From assembly GCA_021927905.1 (NCBI GenBank), contig BLLK01000047.1, positions 1,240,001 to 1,304,000 of the forward strand: a stretch of 64,000 bases of DNA, read 5' to 3'. Origin of the DNA: Chaetoceros tenuissimus (taxonomy: Eukaryota; Bacillariophyta; Thalassiosirophyceae; Chaetocerotales; Chaetocerotaceae). This document shows positions 9,236-17,818 of this stretch, piece after piece. A model generated the notes under the pieces. It ran no database searches. It was given only the letters and a program-made list of their open reading frames with translations, and was not told the DNA's origin. The position numbers and the translations under genes are program-made. Every line of letters starts with the position of its first letter. The stretch's first letter is position 1.

Positions 9236-12200
9236 CTAATCGTCATCCACAGAGTCTGACTTATAAAAGATCCGATTGACAAAATTCCACCGAGTATCTC
9301 CAGCAATAGTAGTCTTGCTGAACAAATCAGCCAAGTTATGCTTGCCTTCGATCCACAAAACTTTAATCATTCCACAAGCCTGTGCTTCACGCACCCTATG
9401 GTAGCAAATAGCATTGTGACGTTTGTTGAGAGTCGATGCAGGCACACTTGAGTTGGTAACAACAGACCTGTTGTCACAAAGTACCTCAGTAGGACCATCA
9501 AGTGGAACGCCAAAACACCTCAGCTTGTATCTGAGTGCCTCTACCATCTCCACAGCGATGCGTAATGCAACAAACTCACTACCAAAGGATGAAGTCTCCA
9601 CAGTGTTCTGTCTCTTGCTATACCAAAGAACGGGTGAGTTGTTAATATAAATCAAAATACCAGTATGTGAACGCCTGTTAACCAAGTTACCAGCATGATT
9701 CGCATCAACATAAGCTCTAGTTAATACTGGTGTACCATGAGGCGTAGGCATCCTACGTGGCAACTGTTCTTCAGCATCTGGATAGAACTCTGTCCAATCA
9801 ATCTTACTAATCGAAGCACCATCCAAGGGGCTGACTACATCATCAGGTCTGACTGGATCAAAACCAAGCTTCCCAGGAATTGCTTTTCGGCGCTTGTCAA
9901 GATAATTGAATATCCTGTAGACAGCATCCAAGTGCCCTTCACGCGGATTGCATAAGTGTTGCGAAAGCACACTGACTTCTGTCAAGATATCGATTCTTCC
10001 AAGCTCACATGCCCATCGCAAAACTCCAATGTACTGCTGATACTTGGAGATATCCTCAAGCTCAGGTGATGTATCCAGCTCAGGTCTATAAGATGAAGGG
10101 AAAGGACGCTTTCCATCTCCTCTCCTGTGCAGAGGAATCGAATCGGAAGACAAATCCTTTTTAACTATCTCAATCGCAGACCTCACATACTCAATACAGT
10201 TTGCACTCCAAATGACTCTACCATCATCAGTCTGAATCCTCTCAATACCACCACCAAGATATCTTGAAGGCCTGCCTACTGAAGACTTCTTCAACTTGAA
10301 CTTTGATCCAATGACACCTACTAGCTCTTCAGCAACTTCTGAGACTGCAAGTATGTCATCAACATAGACAAGGAGCATCTCATAGTATAGCTCCCCGTTC
10401 GCCTTAGATGCCTGTCTGATGTATACGTCAGGATCAGCCTCAGTCGGAACAAAATGCATCTCCTCACGAAGAACTTTAGCAAGCATGGCTCTCCAAGCAG
10501 CACCCGATGACTTCAATCCATACAGAGCACGCACTATCATAAGAACCTTGCCTTTGTCAGAACCAAACTCTGAACCTGCTACACACCAAACCTTCTCAAG
10601 GCAATCAGCACACAAATAAGCAGACTCCACATCGCATGCAAATAAATCAAGATCATTCAAGCTAGCAATCGTCAGTGCAACCCTAACGCTATCACGAGAT
10701 ACAACACTGGAATAGGTGATAGCTGAGGGCGGATCAGTGACATGTCCACCTGCAACAAGTCTGGCCTTACGGGTAAACTTGCCGTCCATCTTTATGTCAA
10801 ATATCATATGACAAGGGATTTCTTTGTAGCCAGGTCTCACTTTCCCAGTGCGCATCTCATCCGGAGTCACACCTGCTAGAATCTCAAAGGCAACCCTGAC
10901 GTTCTCCATCTCTTTATTAATGGCGTCAGTCCAGAAGGTAGTCTTCGAATCAGAATCCAATTTGTAAGCTTCATCTGCAGACTTGGGAATTCGTATACCA
11001 AATTTGTGTGTCGTTTGCCAGTACTTAGACTTCACTTTGGCAACAATACTATCCCTCTTCTTAAGGGTATATGGAACCCACCACTTGAAAGCAGGCTCCT
11101 CCTCCAGAGCATTCATAACAGCATACTGAGCTAGTTCTACCGGATTACTATTCTTCAGATCCTTGAGAGGTACCCATGTCATTGTGCCATCCTTCCACTC
11201 CACCAGCAGCTCCCATCCTTTGGTGGTCTTCTTCGGGACCATGCCGGACTTGGACATGATGAAACCATCCCATCTAGGTATGGCTGTGTGGTCCCAAGAG
11301 TGATCGGAGATTTCCTTGAGTACTTGCTGGTGGTGGCCCTCGTTATCTACCTGTGCGAACATATTCTCGGCAATAATGTTAGCTTGTATGCTCTCTGTTA
11401 ATCCAGAAGGAAATTCAACTTGATAAAGTGCAGTATCATGTAACGGGTTATAGCTACCAGTGTTTGAAGATTCACCATCATTCTTACGGAGCCTTTTCAC
11501 CACTTTCCCCATTCGTTCATCACCAACAGCATTTGGAAACAACACTTCAGCACCAATGTACATGTCGTATGTATCCTGCTGCTTTACAGCGTCATCATGA
11601 TCTACAATATCATCAATTTCAGGGACTGCAATGTCATCGTGAACAGAATAGCCAGTCTCAGTCTCCTTCACGAGCGGTACATCCTCATTTATCATCCTGT
11701 CAAATCCATCAAGGTCAGAGACGAAATTGTCAGCTCCAAATGCATCAGATACAGCCTCATGATATGCACGAATCTGCTCTTGAATGTCTTCTTGGTTACA
11801 TTCACTCTGTAGCACATGCTGAATGGTAGTTCTTGCTAGGACATTGCCAGTATCGCTCAATATCCAATAGCACATCGCTGAACCTACCCTATGAGAGACT
11901 CCAAGCCAACGGCCAATTTTCCTTTTACTCTCTAGTGAATCCCAGTACCAACATAGGTCATAGAATTCAAAGTCAAGCCATTCACTTATATCTGGGGTCT
12001 CTCCAGTAACGGCCTCAATCCCAGTCCTACCACCAGGCTTTGCGGTCCTAGTGTAGATCTCGGCTTCCCATACTAACCCGAAATCCCAAACCTTTGCGGG
12101 AACATTTCTTCGCACCATCCTGCGCTTCCACTTGGATTTTAATATACCAATCACATTTTCAGCCAAGTTCTGCCATGGACTGTATGGCTCAATACTACGA

Positions 12201-13582
12201 GCAGATGTCCTCCATTTACGGAGTATCTTCATAAAGTCAGATCCGTATGCAGTCTGTTCTTTACTGTTATCTGAGATCATTTCCATGGGAATACCAATAT
12301 CCTGACCAAAAGCTGCCAATCCCTCATGAGCATCAGCCTTGCTCTGCATTGGATGAACATATGCTAATGCTCCATCTGTAAACACCTGAGCACAAGTATT
12401 ACTCCTAGATGACTTGCTCTTCATTAGCAATGTGTCAGTGTAAACACGGGTGGAGATCTGACGCAGTCTCTGAGACAGCAGATCAGTCCTATACCTTCGA
12501 CTTAGGGGCATAATAGCAGATCGCACAGACAGCTGTGTTGAGGCTTTCAAGGTTGCATCGGCTCGAGATATTGAGATACCCCACTTCTTTGCTAGCAACT
12601 CTTTAGTAACCTCATGATGCCGCTTCTCCGTAGAAGCAAGTGCAATTCTAGCAGAATCCTGTAGCTGTACCTTGACAGAATTAACCAAAGAATCAACAGC
12701 CAAATCCTGAGCTAAACCAGAAGATGCATGACAGAGTCCACGATCGAAATCAGAGATGAAAGTATCATCGCGAAAAACAGGAACTTGAACACCATTTGGT
12801 CTTTCAACTAAAGAAACAAGCCGAGTTAAAGGAAGATCAAGCTTTGAATGCTCCCAACTCCAGTCATGCGTGGTACGCTGCTCCTCCTTTAGAGAAGAGA
12901 TTTGGAACGAAACAGTCTCTGGATTCCAAGAATGCGTATCAGACATTGTAACACGTGGGCAGGACTCTAGCTCCTCCATAGTTGGTCGCCTGGATTCAAA
13001 ACCACAGCTAGAATTGAACATTTGCATAGGTATGGAAAATCTCTCCTTTCTTATGGCAAGAGGGCGGTGGGGGTCAGTAGGATCATCACAAAGTGAAACA
13101 CCATAGTGTCTGCATTGATTAGGATTAATCAGTGACTTTTCCATTCGTTCTCCAAACCACAATCCTTGTCCAAATACACAAATGACAGTAGATCCATCTT
13201 CAAGATCCACAGCTGTTGCTCCGGTAACAATGTCAATATTCTGCGTCTCATCATATTCGGCAAGGAAAGGAGCCACAGAGCACTGCTGACGAGTATATTC
13301 CAAGATAATAAAATTCTTGCCAAAACAATGGGTATCAGCATGATTATCCATTTCAGTTGGAAGAGGCTTTTCATAACGTGATGCAGCAGAAAGAGGAGAA
13401 ACTTCAATGGAACAAGCTTTTCTATCACTTGTCTTGATTCTACACACGTCTCTATACCTGATGACTTTCCTATTATTCCATGCAAAATTTACCCATTCCA
13501 CTGCCTTATCTCTGAATCCATAGTCATAAGCATCCAAGCTAGGCTTGAAATGCCCAGTAGCAGCTCTTTCCGTCCATCCCAA
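9236..13582 (-). CDS. pol: Copia pol polyprotein: protease, integrase, reverse transcriptase, RNase H
   Basis: An open frame of 1448 codons, counted from a non-ATG codon at 13582. A retropepsin-like motif NHADTHCFGKNF lies near residues 80-91 (the HADT type seen in diatom and fungal Copia elements, not the canonical DTGA). The integrase core has Asp in VFTDGALAY (~400), Asp in MISDNS (~437) and Glu in LAENVIG (~474), with 36 residues between the last two. A segment with GWELLVEWKDGTMTW (~800) resembles a chromodomain. The reverse transcriptase carries LFACDVESAYL, LYGLKSSGAAW and the catalytic YVDD at ~1074. RNase H follows with AYVDANHAGN and SSFGSEFVALR. It lies in the same frame as the upstream gag-like frame but is separated from it by two stop codons, so expression as a fusion would need readthrough or another mechanism. 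It is otherwise intact. Confidence 0.93.
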   Translation of the reverse strand: MGWTERAATGHFKPSLDAYDYGFRDKAVEWVNFAWNNRKVIRYRDVCRIKTSDRKACSIEVSPLSAASRYEKPLPTEMDNHADTHCFGKNFIILEYTRQQCSVAPFLAEYDETQNIDIVTGATAVDLEDGSTVICVFGQGLWFGERMEKSLINPNQCRHYGVSLCDDPTDPHRPLAIRKERFSIPMQMFNSSCGFESRRPTMEELESCPRVTMSDTHSWNPETVSFQISSLKEEQRTTHDWSWEHSKLDLPLTRLVSLVERPNGVQVPVFRDDTFISDFDRGLCHASSGLAQDLAVDSLVNSVKVQLQDSARIALASTEKRHHEVTKELLAKKWGISISRADATLKASTQLSVRSAIMPLSRRYRTDLLSQRLRQISTRVYTDTLLMKSKSSRSNTCAQVFTDGALAYVHPMQSKADAHEGLAAFGQDIGIPMEMISDNSKEQTAYGSDFMKILRKWRTSARSIEPYSPWQNLAENVIGILKSKWKRRMVRRNVPAKVWDFGLVWEAEIYTRTAKPGGRTGIEAVTGETPDISEWLDFEFYDLCWYWDSLESKRKIGRWLGVSHRVGSAMCYWILSDTGNVLARTTIQHVLQSECNQEDIQEQIRAYHEAVSDAFGADNFVSDLDGFDRMINEDVPLVKETETGYSVHDDIAVPEIDDIVDHDDAVKQQDTYDMYIGAEVLFPNAVGDERMGKVVKRLRKNDGESSNTGSYNPLHDTALYQVEFPSGLTESIQANIIAENMFAQVDNEGHHQQVLKEISDHSWDHTAIPRWDGFIMSKSGMVPKKTTKGWELLVEWKDGTMTWVPLKDLKNSNPVELAQYAVMNALEEEPAFKWWVPYTLKKRDSIVAKVKSKYWQTTHKFGIRIPKSADEAYKLDSDSKTTFWTDAINKEMENVRVAFEILAGVTPDEMRTGKVRPGYKEIPCHMIFDIKMDGKFTRKARLVAGGHVTDPPSAITYSSVVSRDSVRVALTIASLNDLDLFACDVESAYLCADCLEKVWCVAGSEFGSDKGKVLMIVRALYGLKSSGAAWRAMLAKVLREEMHFVPTEADPDVYIRQASKANGELYYEMLLVYVDDILAVSEVAEELVGVIGSKFKLKKSSVGRPSRYLGGGIERIQTDDGRVIWSANCIEYVRSAIEIVKKDLSSDSIPLHRRGDGKRPFPSSYRPELDTSPELEDISKYQQYIGVLRWACELGRIDILTEVSVLSQHLCNPREGHLDAVYRIFNYLDKRRKAIPGKLGFDPVRPDDVVSPLDGASISKIDWTEFYPDAEEQLPRRMPTPHGTPVLTRAYVDANHAGNLVNRRSHTGILIYINNSPVLWYSKRQNTVETSSFGSEFVALRIAVEMVEALRYKLRCFGVPLDGPTEVLCDNRSVVTNSSVPASTLNKRHNAICYHRVREAQACGMIKVLWIEGKHNLADLFSKTTIAGDTRWNFVNRIFYKSDSVDDD

Positions 13583-13618
13583 ACCGATCCTCTTAGCAAT
13601 TTAGATGGCTTGAGATAG

Positions 13619-15247
13619 TCACGACTCAGCCACATGAGACATATTTCCATTCGCATCATAGGTAACTTTGTACTTCTTTGTACCAGCCGATGCAGTAGAA
13701 CGTGCATGAGAACCATTTGAAGGTGGAGTCTGCTGCTGTTCATCACTTACGGATGCAGAGGCACCCATTACTCCTCGAAGGACTGCAGCATCCATGGTGA
13801 TAGTGCGACCAGCGAGAGAGTGACCAACAGAAGACATGTCATCATCGTTTCTATTTCCAGTAGCAGTTGCATCGACATTCCTATTACCATCATTTCTATT
13901 ACCAGGGACCCAATTGTTATCTCTACGAGCCTTCAGGATCGCATCTCTGGTATCTTTAGTAAGAGCATAGAAGTCTTTGTTGGAATAAAAATGGTCATAA
14001 CCCTGAAGCTGCACACCATTCTCTTTCCTACCGGTTATGAGAATCTTTGAAATACGGGCAGCTTTACGCTTTGCAGCCTTCTTCTTTTGCTTCTTCGTTG
14101 CAGCTACACCGCGCCTACTACCTTTCTTACCACCTTGTTGGATCTCATGAGGAGGAAAGATGGTCTTCAATTGATTACTAATGAACTCTTGCACCAACTG
14201 GAAGGTGTTAAGGTTTGCCATGGTTCGGGCAATACTGACTACATTTACGACTCTATTGTTTTCATTCCTGATTCCTTTCAAGAACGTGTCGATTTTATTA
14301 GCCTCGTACTCCGGTTGATCGTACTTTTCAAGTACATCATAATTCTTCTTCATTTGAGTGGAGTAAGACTCGAAGGAAAACATATTCTCATTTCTATAGA
14401 ACAGTTTCTCAATGGAAGCTCTAGCAACATCGATTCTAGCTTTAGCCTGATCAGGTCCGTCATAGTGGTTTCGCAATGATTGCATGGCTCTTCTACCGCA
14501 ACTACACCTTGGAGGTAACCAAGAATCTCCATCGGTATTTTGAACCAATTCCTTGATGAGGTTATAAACCTCCTTGCTATCATTGTTGAACTGTGGACCG
14601 TTCAAAGCAGCAGCATAGATCATCTGTTCATCGCTAGTGAGCTGTACATTTTGGGGCTGGTTTCCACGGATGACATAAGATAGAGGTACTCCCTTCCTAT
14701 TCTTCATGCCATTCAAGTAGTGGATGATGGACTTCTCCCATTCAACCCAATCTTCGGATTTTAGAATATCCGGCTTCTTCTTCTCTACTTCATCACCCTT
14801 ATCCTTCGAAATCTTTGCTGCTTCATAGAACTCTCTCACAATAGCCAGCGTCAATACATGATCTCCGTTTGCATCAAGCTCAGCAACATTCACTTGAACT
14901 CCTTCCAAAGAACGCTGAGTGATATAAAAGGCAAAACCCTGAAGGTCCTTCTTCTTTCTCTCAGGCCAATTACATCCACCTCTCGCTGCTGTCTTGGTAC
15001 TTTTGACTTCACAGTACTTGCTGATCTCAGCATAAGTCCAGTCAACAAAGTCATCGGTGTTGTCGTATCCATCAAAAGAAAGACAGTTACAAAGAACAGG
15101 AGTGAAGTTGAGAGACTGAGTGAGAAGGTCAAGGAGATCTGCATCCATGTTGAGCAGTGCTTGGTTCGCTGGGATTGCCATAATGAGAGCTATACAGCAA
15201 GAAACGAGGAAAGTGTTAGAAATAGACATGTAGTTGTGCAGGCACAT
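13619..15247 (-). CDS. gag: Copia gag-like protein
   Basis: 542 residues from the ATG at 15247. A more conservative start is the ATG at 15181 (MAIPANQ), because the first 22 residues are hydrophobic and atypical for gag. The protein is hydrophilic. Its middle contains a helical region (about residues 150-350) and a basic cluster, KKQKKKAAKRKAAR, near residue 400, which could bind RNA in place of a zinc knuckle; no CCHC motif is visible. The C-terminal part is Asn/Asp-rich with a NRNDGNRN repeat. It ends in TGA at 13619-13621, and a second in-frame TAA follows five codons later. A short frame at 13489-13746 in another phase overlaps both the gag end and the pol start. Confidence 0.85.
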   Translation of the reverse strand: MCLHNYMSISNTFLVSCCIALIMAIPANQALLNMDADLLDLLTQSLNFTPVLCNCLSFDGYDNTDDFVDWTYAEISKYCEVKSTKTAARGGCNWPERKKKDLQGFAFYITQRSLEGVQVNVAELDANGDHVLTLAIVREFYEAAKISKDKGDEVEKKKPDILKSEDWVEWEKSIIHYLNGMKNRKGVPLSYVIRGNQPQNVQLTSDEQMIYAAALNGPQFNNDSKEVYNLIKELVQNTDGDSWLPPRCSCGRRAMQSLRNHYDGPDQAKARIDVARASIEKLFYRNENMFSFESYSTQMKKNYDVLEKYDQPEYEANKIDTFLKGIRNENNRVVNVVSIARTMANLNTFQLVQEFISNQLKTIFPPHEIQQGGKKGSRRGVAATKKQKKKAAKRKAARISKILITGRKENGVQLQGYDHFYSNKDFYALTKDTRDAILKARRDNNWVPGNRNDGNRNVDATATGNRNDDDMSSVGHSLAGRTITMDAAVLRGVMGASASVSDEQQQTPPSNGSHARSTASAGTKKYKVTYDANGNMSHVAES

Positions 15248-15535
15248 AGAGGCCTTGTCTTTCCTGTGCTTCCATCATGCGATGGTATATGTGTCATCAA
15301 CTACACATATCTTGCAACAGGTAGCTGGTGATCAGTCAGCTCAATACTCGCTTCTTCATAATGAAGATAACCCATGTGATGAGGCTGCCATTCGGTATGC
15401 CATGGGGTCGTATCTGATATCCTCATTGAAGACTATCAGAATACAGTACACAACAAACTCAAAATTATCAAGTAATAGGATGGGTAAACACCCTCCATTC
15501 ATAGCAAATCCAAAACGCTATGGGTAATGATAAAC

Positions 15536-15817
15536 TGACTAAATATTCGTGTACTTACTTGTAAACTAATAAGATATCGCTATGAATAGGTGAAAACACA
15601 CTTGTTATTACTAGATAGATTCTAAACTATAAGATACACCAAAACAACCAAAAGGTGCAAATACAAGGATATCGAGAACCCGAAGCCTACGTGTGAAGTG
15701 AAAGTGGTGACGCGCTTCACTAAAGCCTATCCATATAGAGTCAGGAGACAGACCTTTGCTCTAACCAAGACAGCGTTACGATAGCACGTAAAACAGGGCC
15801 ACACCTATATTTAATCA
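15536..15817 (-). repeat. 5' LTR of the Copia element
   Basis: 282 bp. On the minus strand it begins TGATTAAATATAGG and ends TTTAGTCA. It should contain the element's promoter. The untranslated leader runs from here to the gag start. Confidence 0.95.
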
Positions 15818-16509
15818 GCCAGAAGCTGCAACAGCCAGCACCATCAGTGATAACTTCTTTCCCATCTTTCACATAACTGCTTAGGATAAACTGCAAATAG
15901 CCAGCTTTTGCACAAAAATATTTCATAAGAGCCGAGAAGATATTTATATACATGGTTATACTCGGTTCCACAATGTAATGGTGGAATGAAATAAAACAAT
16001 ACAAGGCGTCCTATTTCTTGTGTCATTTTGGTGGATAAATTTTAAAATTATTTTTATTCATGAATTTTCACCCCCATCTTTTAATATACGAAAATACGTA
16101 GGTATGAAAATTAGTCCGGGTCATTTTGCGAGGGGTGTGAGTTTCCACATAGTTCGTGGCACGGGTGTGGCTCAGCGCATAAGGCTCACCTCATGTATTC
16201 TACTGATAGAACGTGGAACGAGAGCTCCCTCATTATTTACTTTTATCTTTTTCATCGTTTTCTGAATGAAAACGTATTTTTCAAAATTAAAATTGACATC
16301 AAGAATGAGCATAAAAAACTGCCATAGTTCTCATTTTTTCACAATCTGGTTGTGCTGAGCAGGCACTTTTTTCGTTCCTTTTTTCAACTCCTCACATGGA
16401 CTGATGTCAAACCCAACGCTACACACACCTTCTTAGAAAAGCAGTGTTTCATAGACATAACCACAAACATCTTACATTCGCACTTTTCTATTTTCCTCAT
16501 TCAAGCAAG
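15818..16509. other. Spacer between Copia element and kinase gene
   Basis: Contains copy B of the ~68-bp inverted repeat and otherwise no supported gene. The kinase promoter must lie in the last few hundred bases. A minus-strand frame at 15741-16004 crosses the LTR boundary and is not a gene. Confidence 0.5.
16120..16187 (+). repeat. ~68-bp dispersed repeat, copy B
   Basis: Reverse complement of 8458-8526. In this orientation it reads '...cacatagttcgtggcacggg' followed by 'tgtggctcagcgcataagg'. Similarity stops sharply at 'ggctc' on one side and 'gtcatttt' on the other, so this is a discrete repeat unit. Confidence 0.75.
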
Positions 16510-17738
16510 ATGGGGGTTGGCTTTCATGACGATGTAGATCTTATTCCAGATAAGCGGACAGTCAGTTCGAGGATTGACTCTGAATCCAAAGATAGCTCTC
16601 GTAGAGCGAAGATGTTGCAGCAAAGATGTATGGATAGTGTGGCTAAAATGAGAGAGACTTTCAAGAACAGCAGACCAATATTACAACATCGTATCAGTCA
16701 GCTCGAAATTGGTGAGACTTTGGGTCGTGGAGGTTTCGGAGAAGTGCATTCACTTAGATCGATATCTTCTGAAGATGGTGAACACGAAACTTTTACGTCA
16801 ATGGCATTGAAACAAATCAGAGGCAGCCTTTACGGTGCTCAAAGATTACAAGCTCAAGCAGACTTGGCCAAAGAAGCAGAGTTCTTAAGAGCTCTCTCGA
16901 CACACCCCAACATTATCACTCTTCATTCAACTGGAATCATTGGAAGTCCAGACTTCTTTCTTGTGATGGATAAACTTGAAAAGACTTTTGAGGATATGAT
17001 CTATAAAGAGTGGAAGCCTCTATATGAGCAGCGAGATGTCAATACTGGCGAGATGAAGTTGTCGAAGCGCGAAATTAAGAAAGAGAACACGAGAAACCTC
17101 ATGATTTCACAAATTAAACTCTTGATTGAAGTTTGCTCTGCTTATTCATTCCTACACGATAACTTGGTTTTGTTCCGTGACGTGAAGCCGGAGAATGTAG
17201 GCATCGACTTTGATGGCGTTGCCAAAGTGTTTGATTTTGGCCTAGCACGGGAACTGAAAGAAGAGGAACAAGTTTCAAAAGATGAGTATAAGCTCACACC
17301 ACAAACAGGTAGTAGGGTGTATATGGCGCCTGAAGTATTTACTTCACAACCTTACGGATTACCCTACGATGTCTACTCGTTTTCAATCATGGTGAGTAAT
17401 TTGCATGTATTTATCTCATATCAGCTATTTCCTTTTACTCAAACTGTTCTTGCACAACATAGTTTTGGGAAACGCTGACAATGGAAACACCCTATTCCAA
17501 TCTTACAAAAGCACAACATGCAAATTTTGCCATGTTGAACAGTAGAAGGCCACCTATTGACCCCAAATGGCCAAAAAATATTCAGCAATTACTAACTTCT
17601 GGGTGGAGTAGAGACCCTTCGAAACGTCCCACCATGAAAGTATTTCAGGAAAAGCTTCGTGACATTTTAAGCTCGTTGGAGGCACCCCCACAATCCAAGA
17701 GAGGCTTCTTTAGGAGGCCATCAAGTAGGAACGTGTAA
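16510..17738 (+). CDS. Serine/threonine protein kinase, one intron
   Basis: Exons 16510-17391 and 17463-17738 join in frame across a 71-bp GT-AG intron (GTGAGT...CATAG), giving 385 residues. The start is the ATG of MGVGFHDD; the frame is open further upstream but has no better start. The kinase domain (~65-365) has a glycine loop LGRGGFGEV (71-79), the ATP lysine in ALKQ (101), DVKPEN with the preceding residues FRD at 222-224, DFG at 242-244 and APE at 273-275. The usual HRD histidine is replaced by Phe, a substitution I recall in other stramenopile kinases; the catalytic Asp and Lys are kept, so activity is expected. The tail is short and basic. No regulatory domain or membrane segment is visible, so pathway and substrate are unknown. 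It is convergent with the VDE gene, 80 bp apart. Confidence 0.88.
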
Positions 17739-17818
17739 ATTATACGTAGACCATGTTACATTTATATTTTCAAATTCTTTCATTAGTAAGGCTTTATATA
17801 TTTAAGTTTGATTCTAGT

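Larger units (their letters stand above)
8846..15817 (-). mobile_element. Full-length LTR/Copia retrotransposon (CoDi-like), recent insertion
   Basis: A 6972-bp element bounded by 280/282-bp LTRs that begin TG and end CA and differ by a single 2-bp indel. Order on the minus strand is LTR, gag-like frame, protease-integrase-RT-RNase H, LTR. Integrase before reverse transcriptase defines Copia (Pseudoviridae-type) order. The flanks share GCCA at 8842-8845 and 15818-15821 (AGCCA if the terminal LTR base is counted), a plausible 4-5 bp target duplication. A purine tract (GGGGAG on the minus strand) abuts the 3' LTR. Near-identical LTRs imply recent insertion. I could not identify a convincing tRNA primer-binding site next to the 5' LTR. 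Confidence 0.93.

Noticed and set aside
11428-11829. 133-codon His/Gln-rich plus-strand frame
   Set aside because: It is antisense to the Copia pol coding region and has no independent support.
13489-13746. Short frame bridging gag and pol as a separate Copia gene
   Set aside because: No domain and a Met/Leu-rich composition typical of an off-frame translation. Kept only as a note on the junction.
16120-16230. A tRNA gene at copy B of the inverted repeat
   Set aside because: An A-box-like stretch is present but no acceptor stem, anticodon arm or proper B-box can be folded, so at most it is tRNA-derived.
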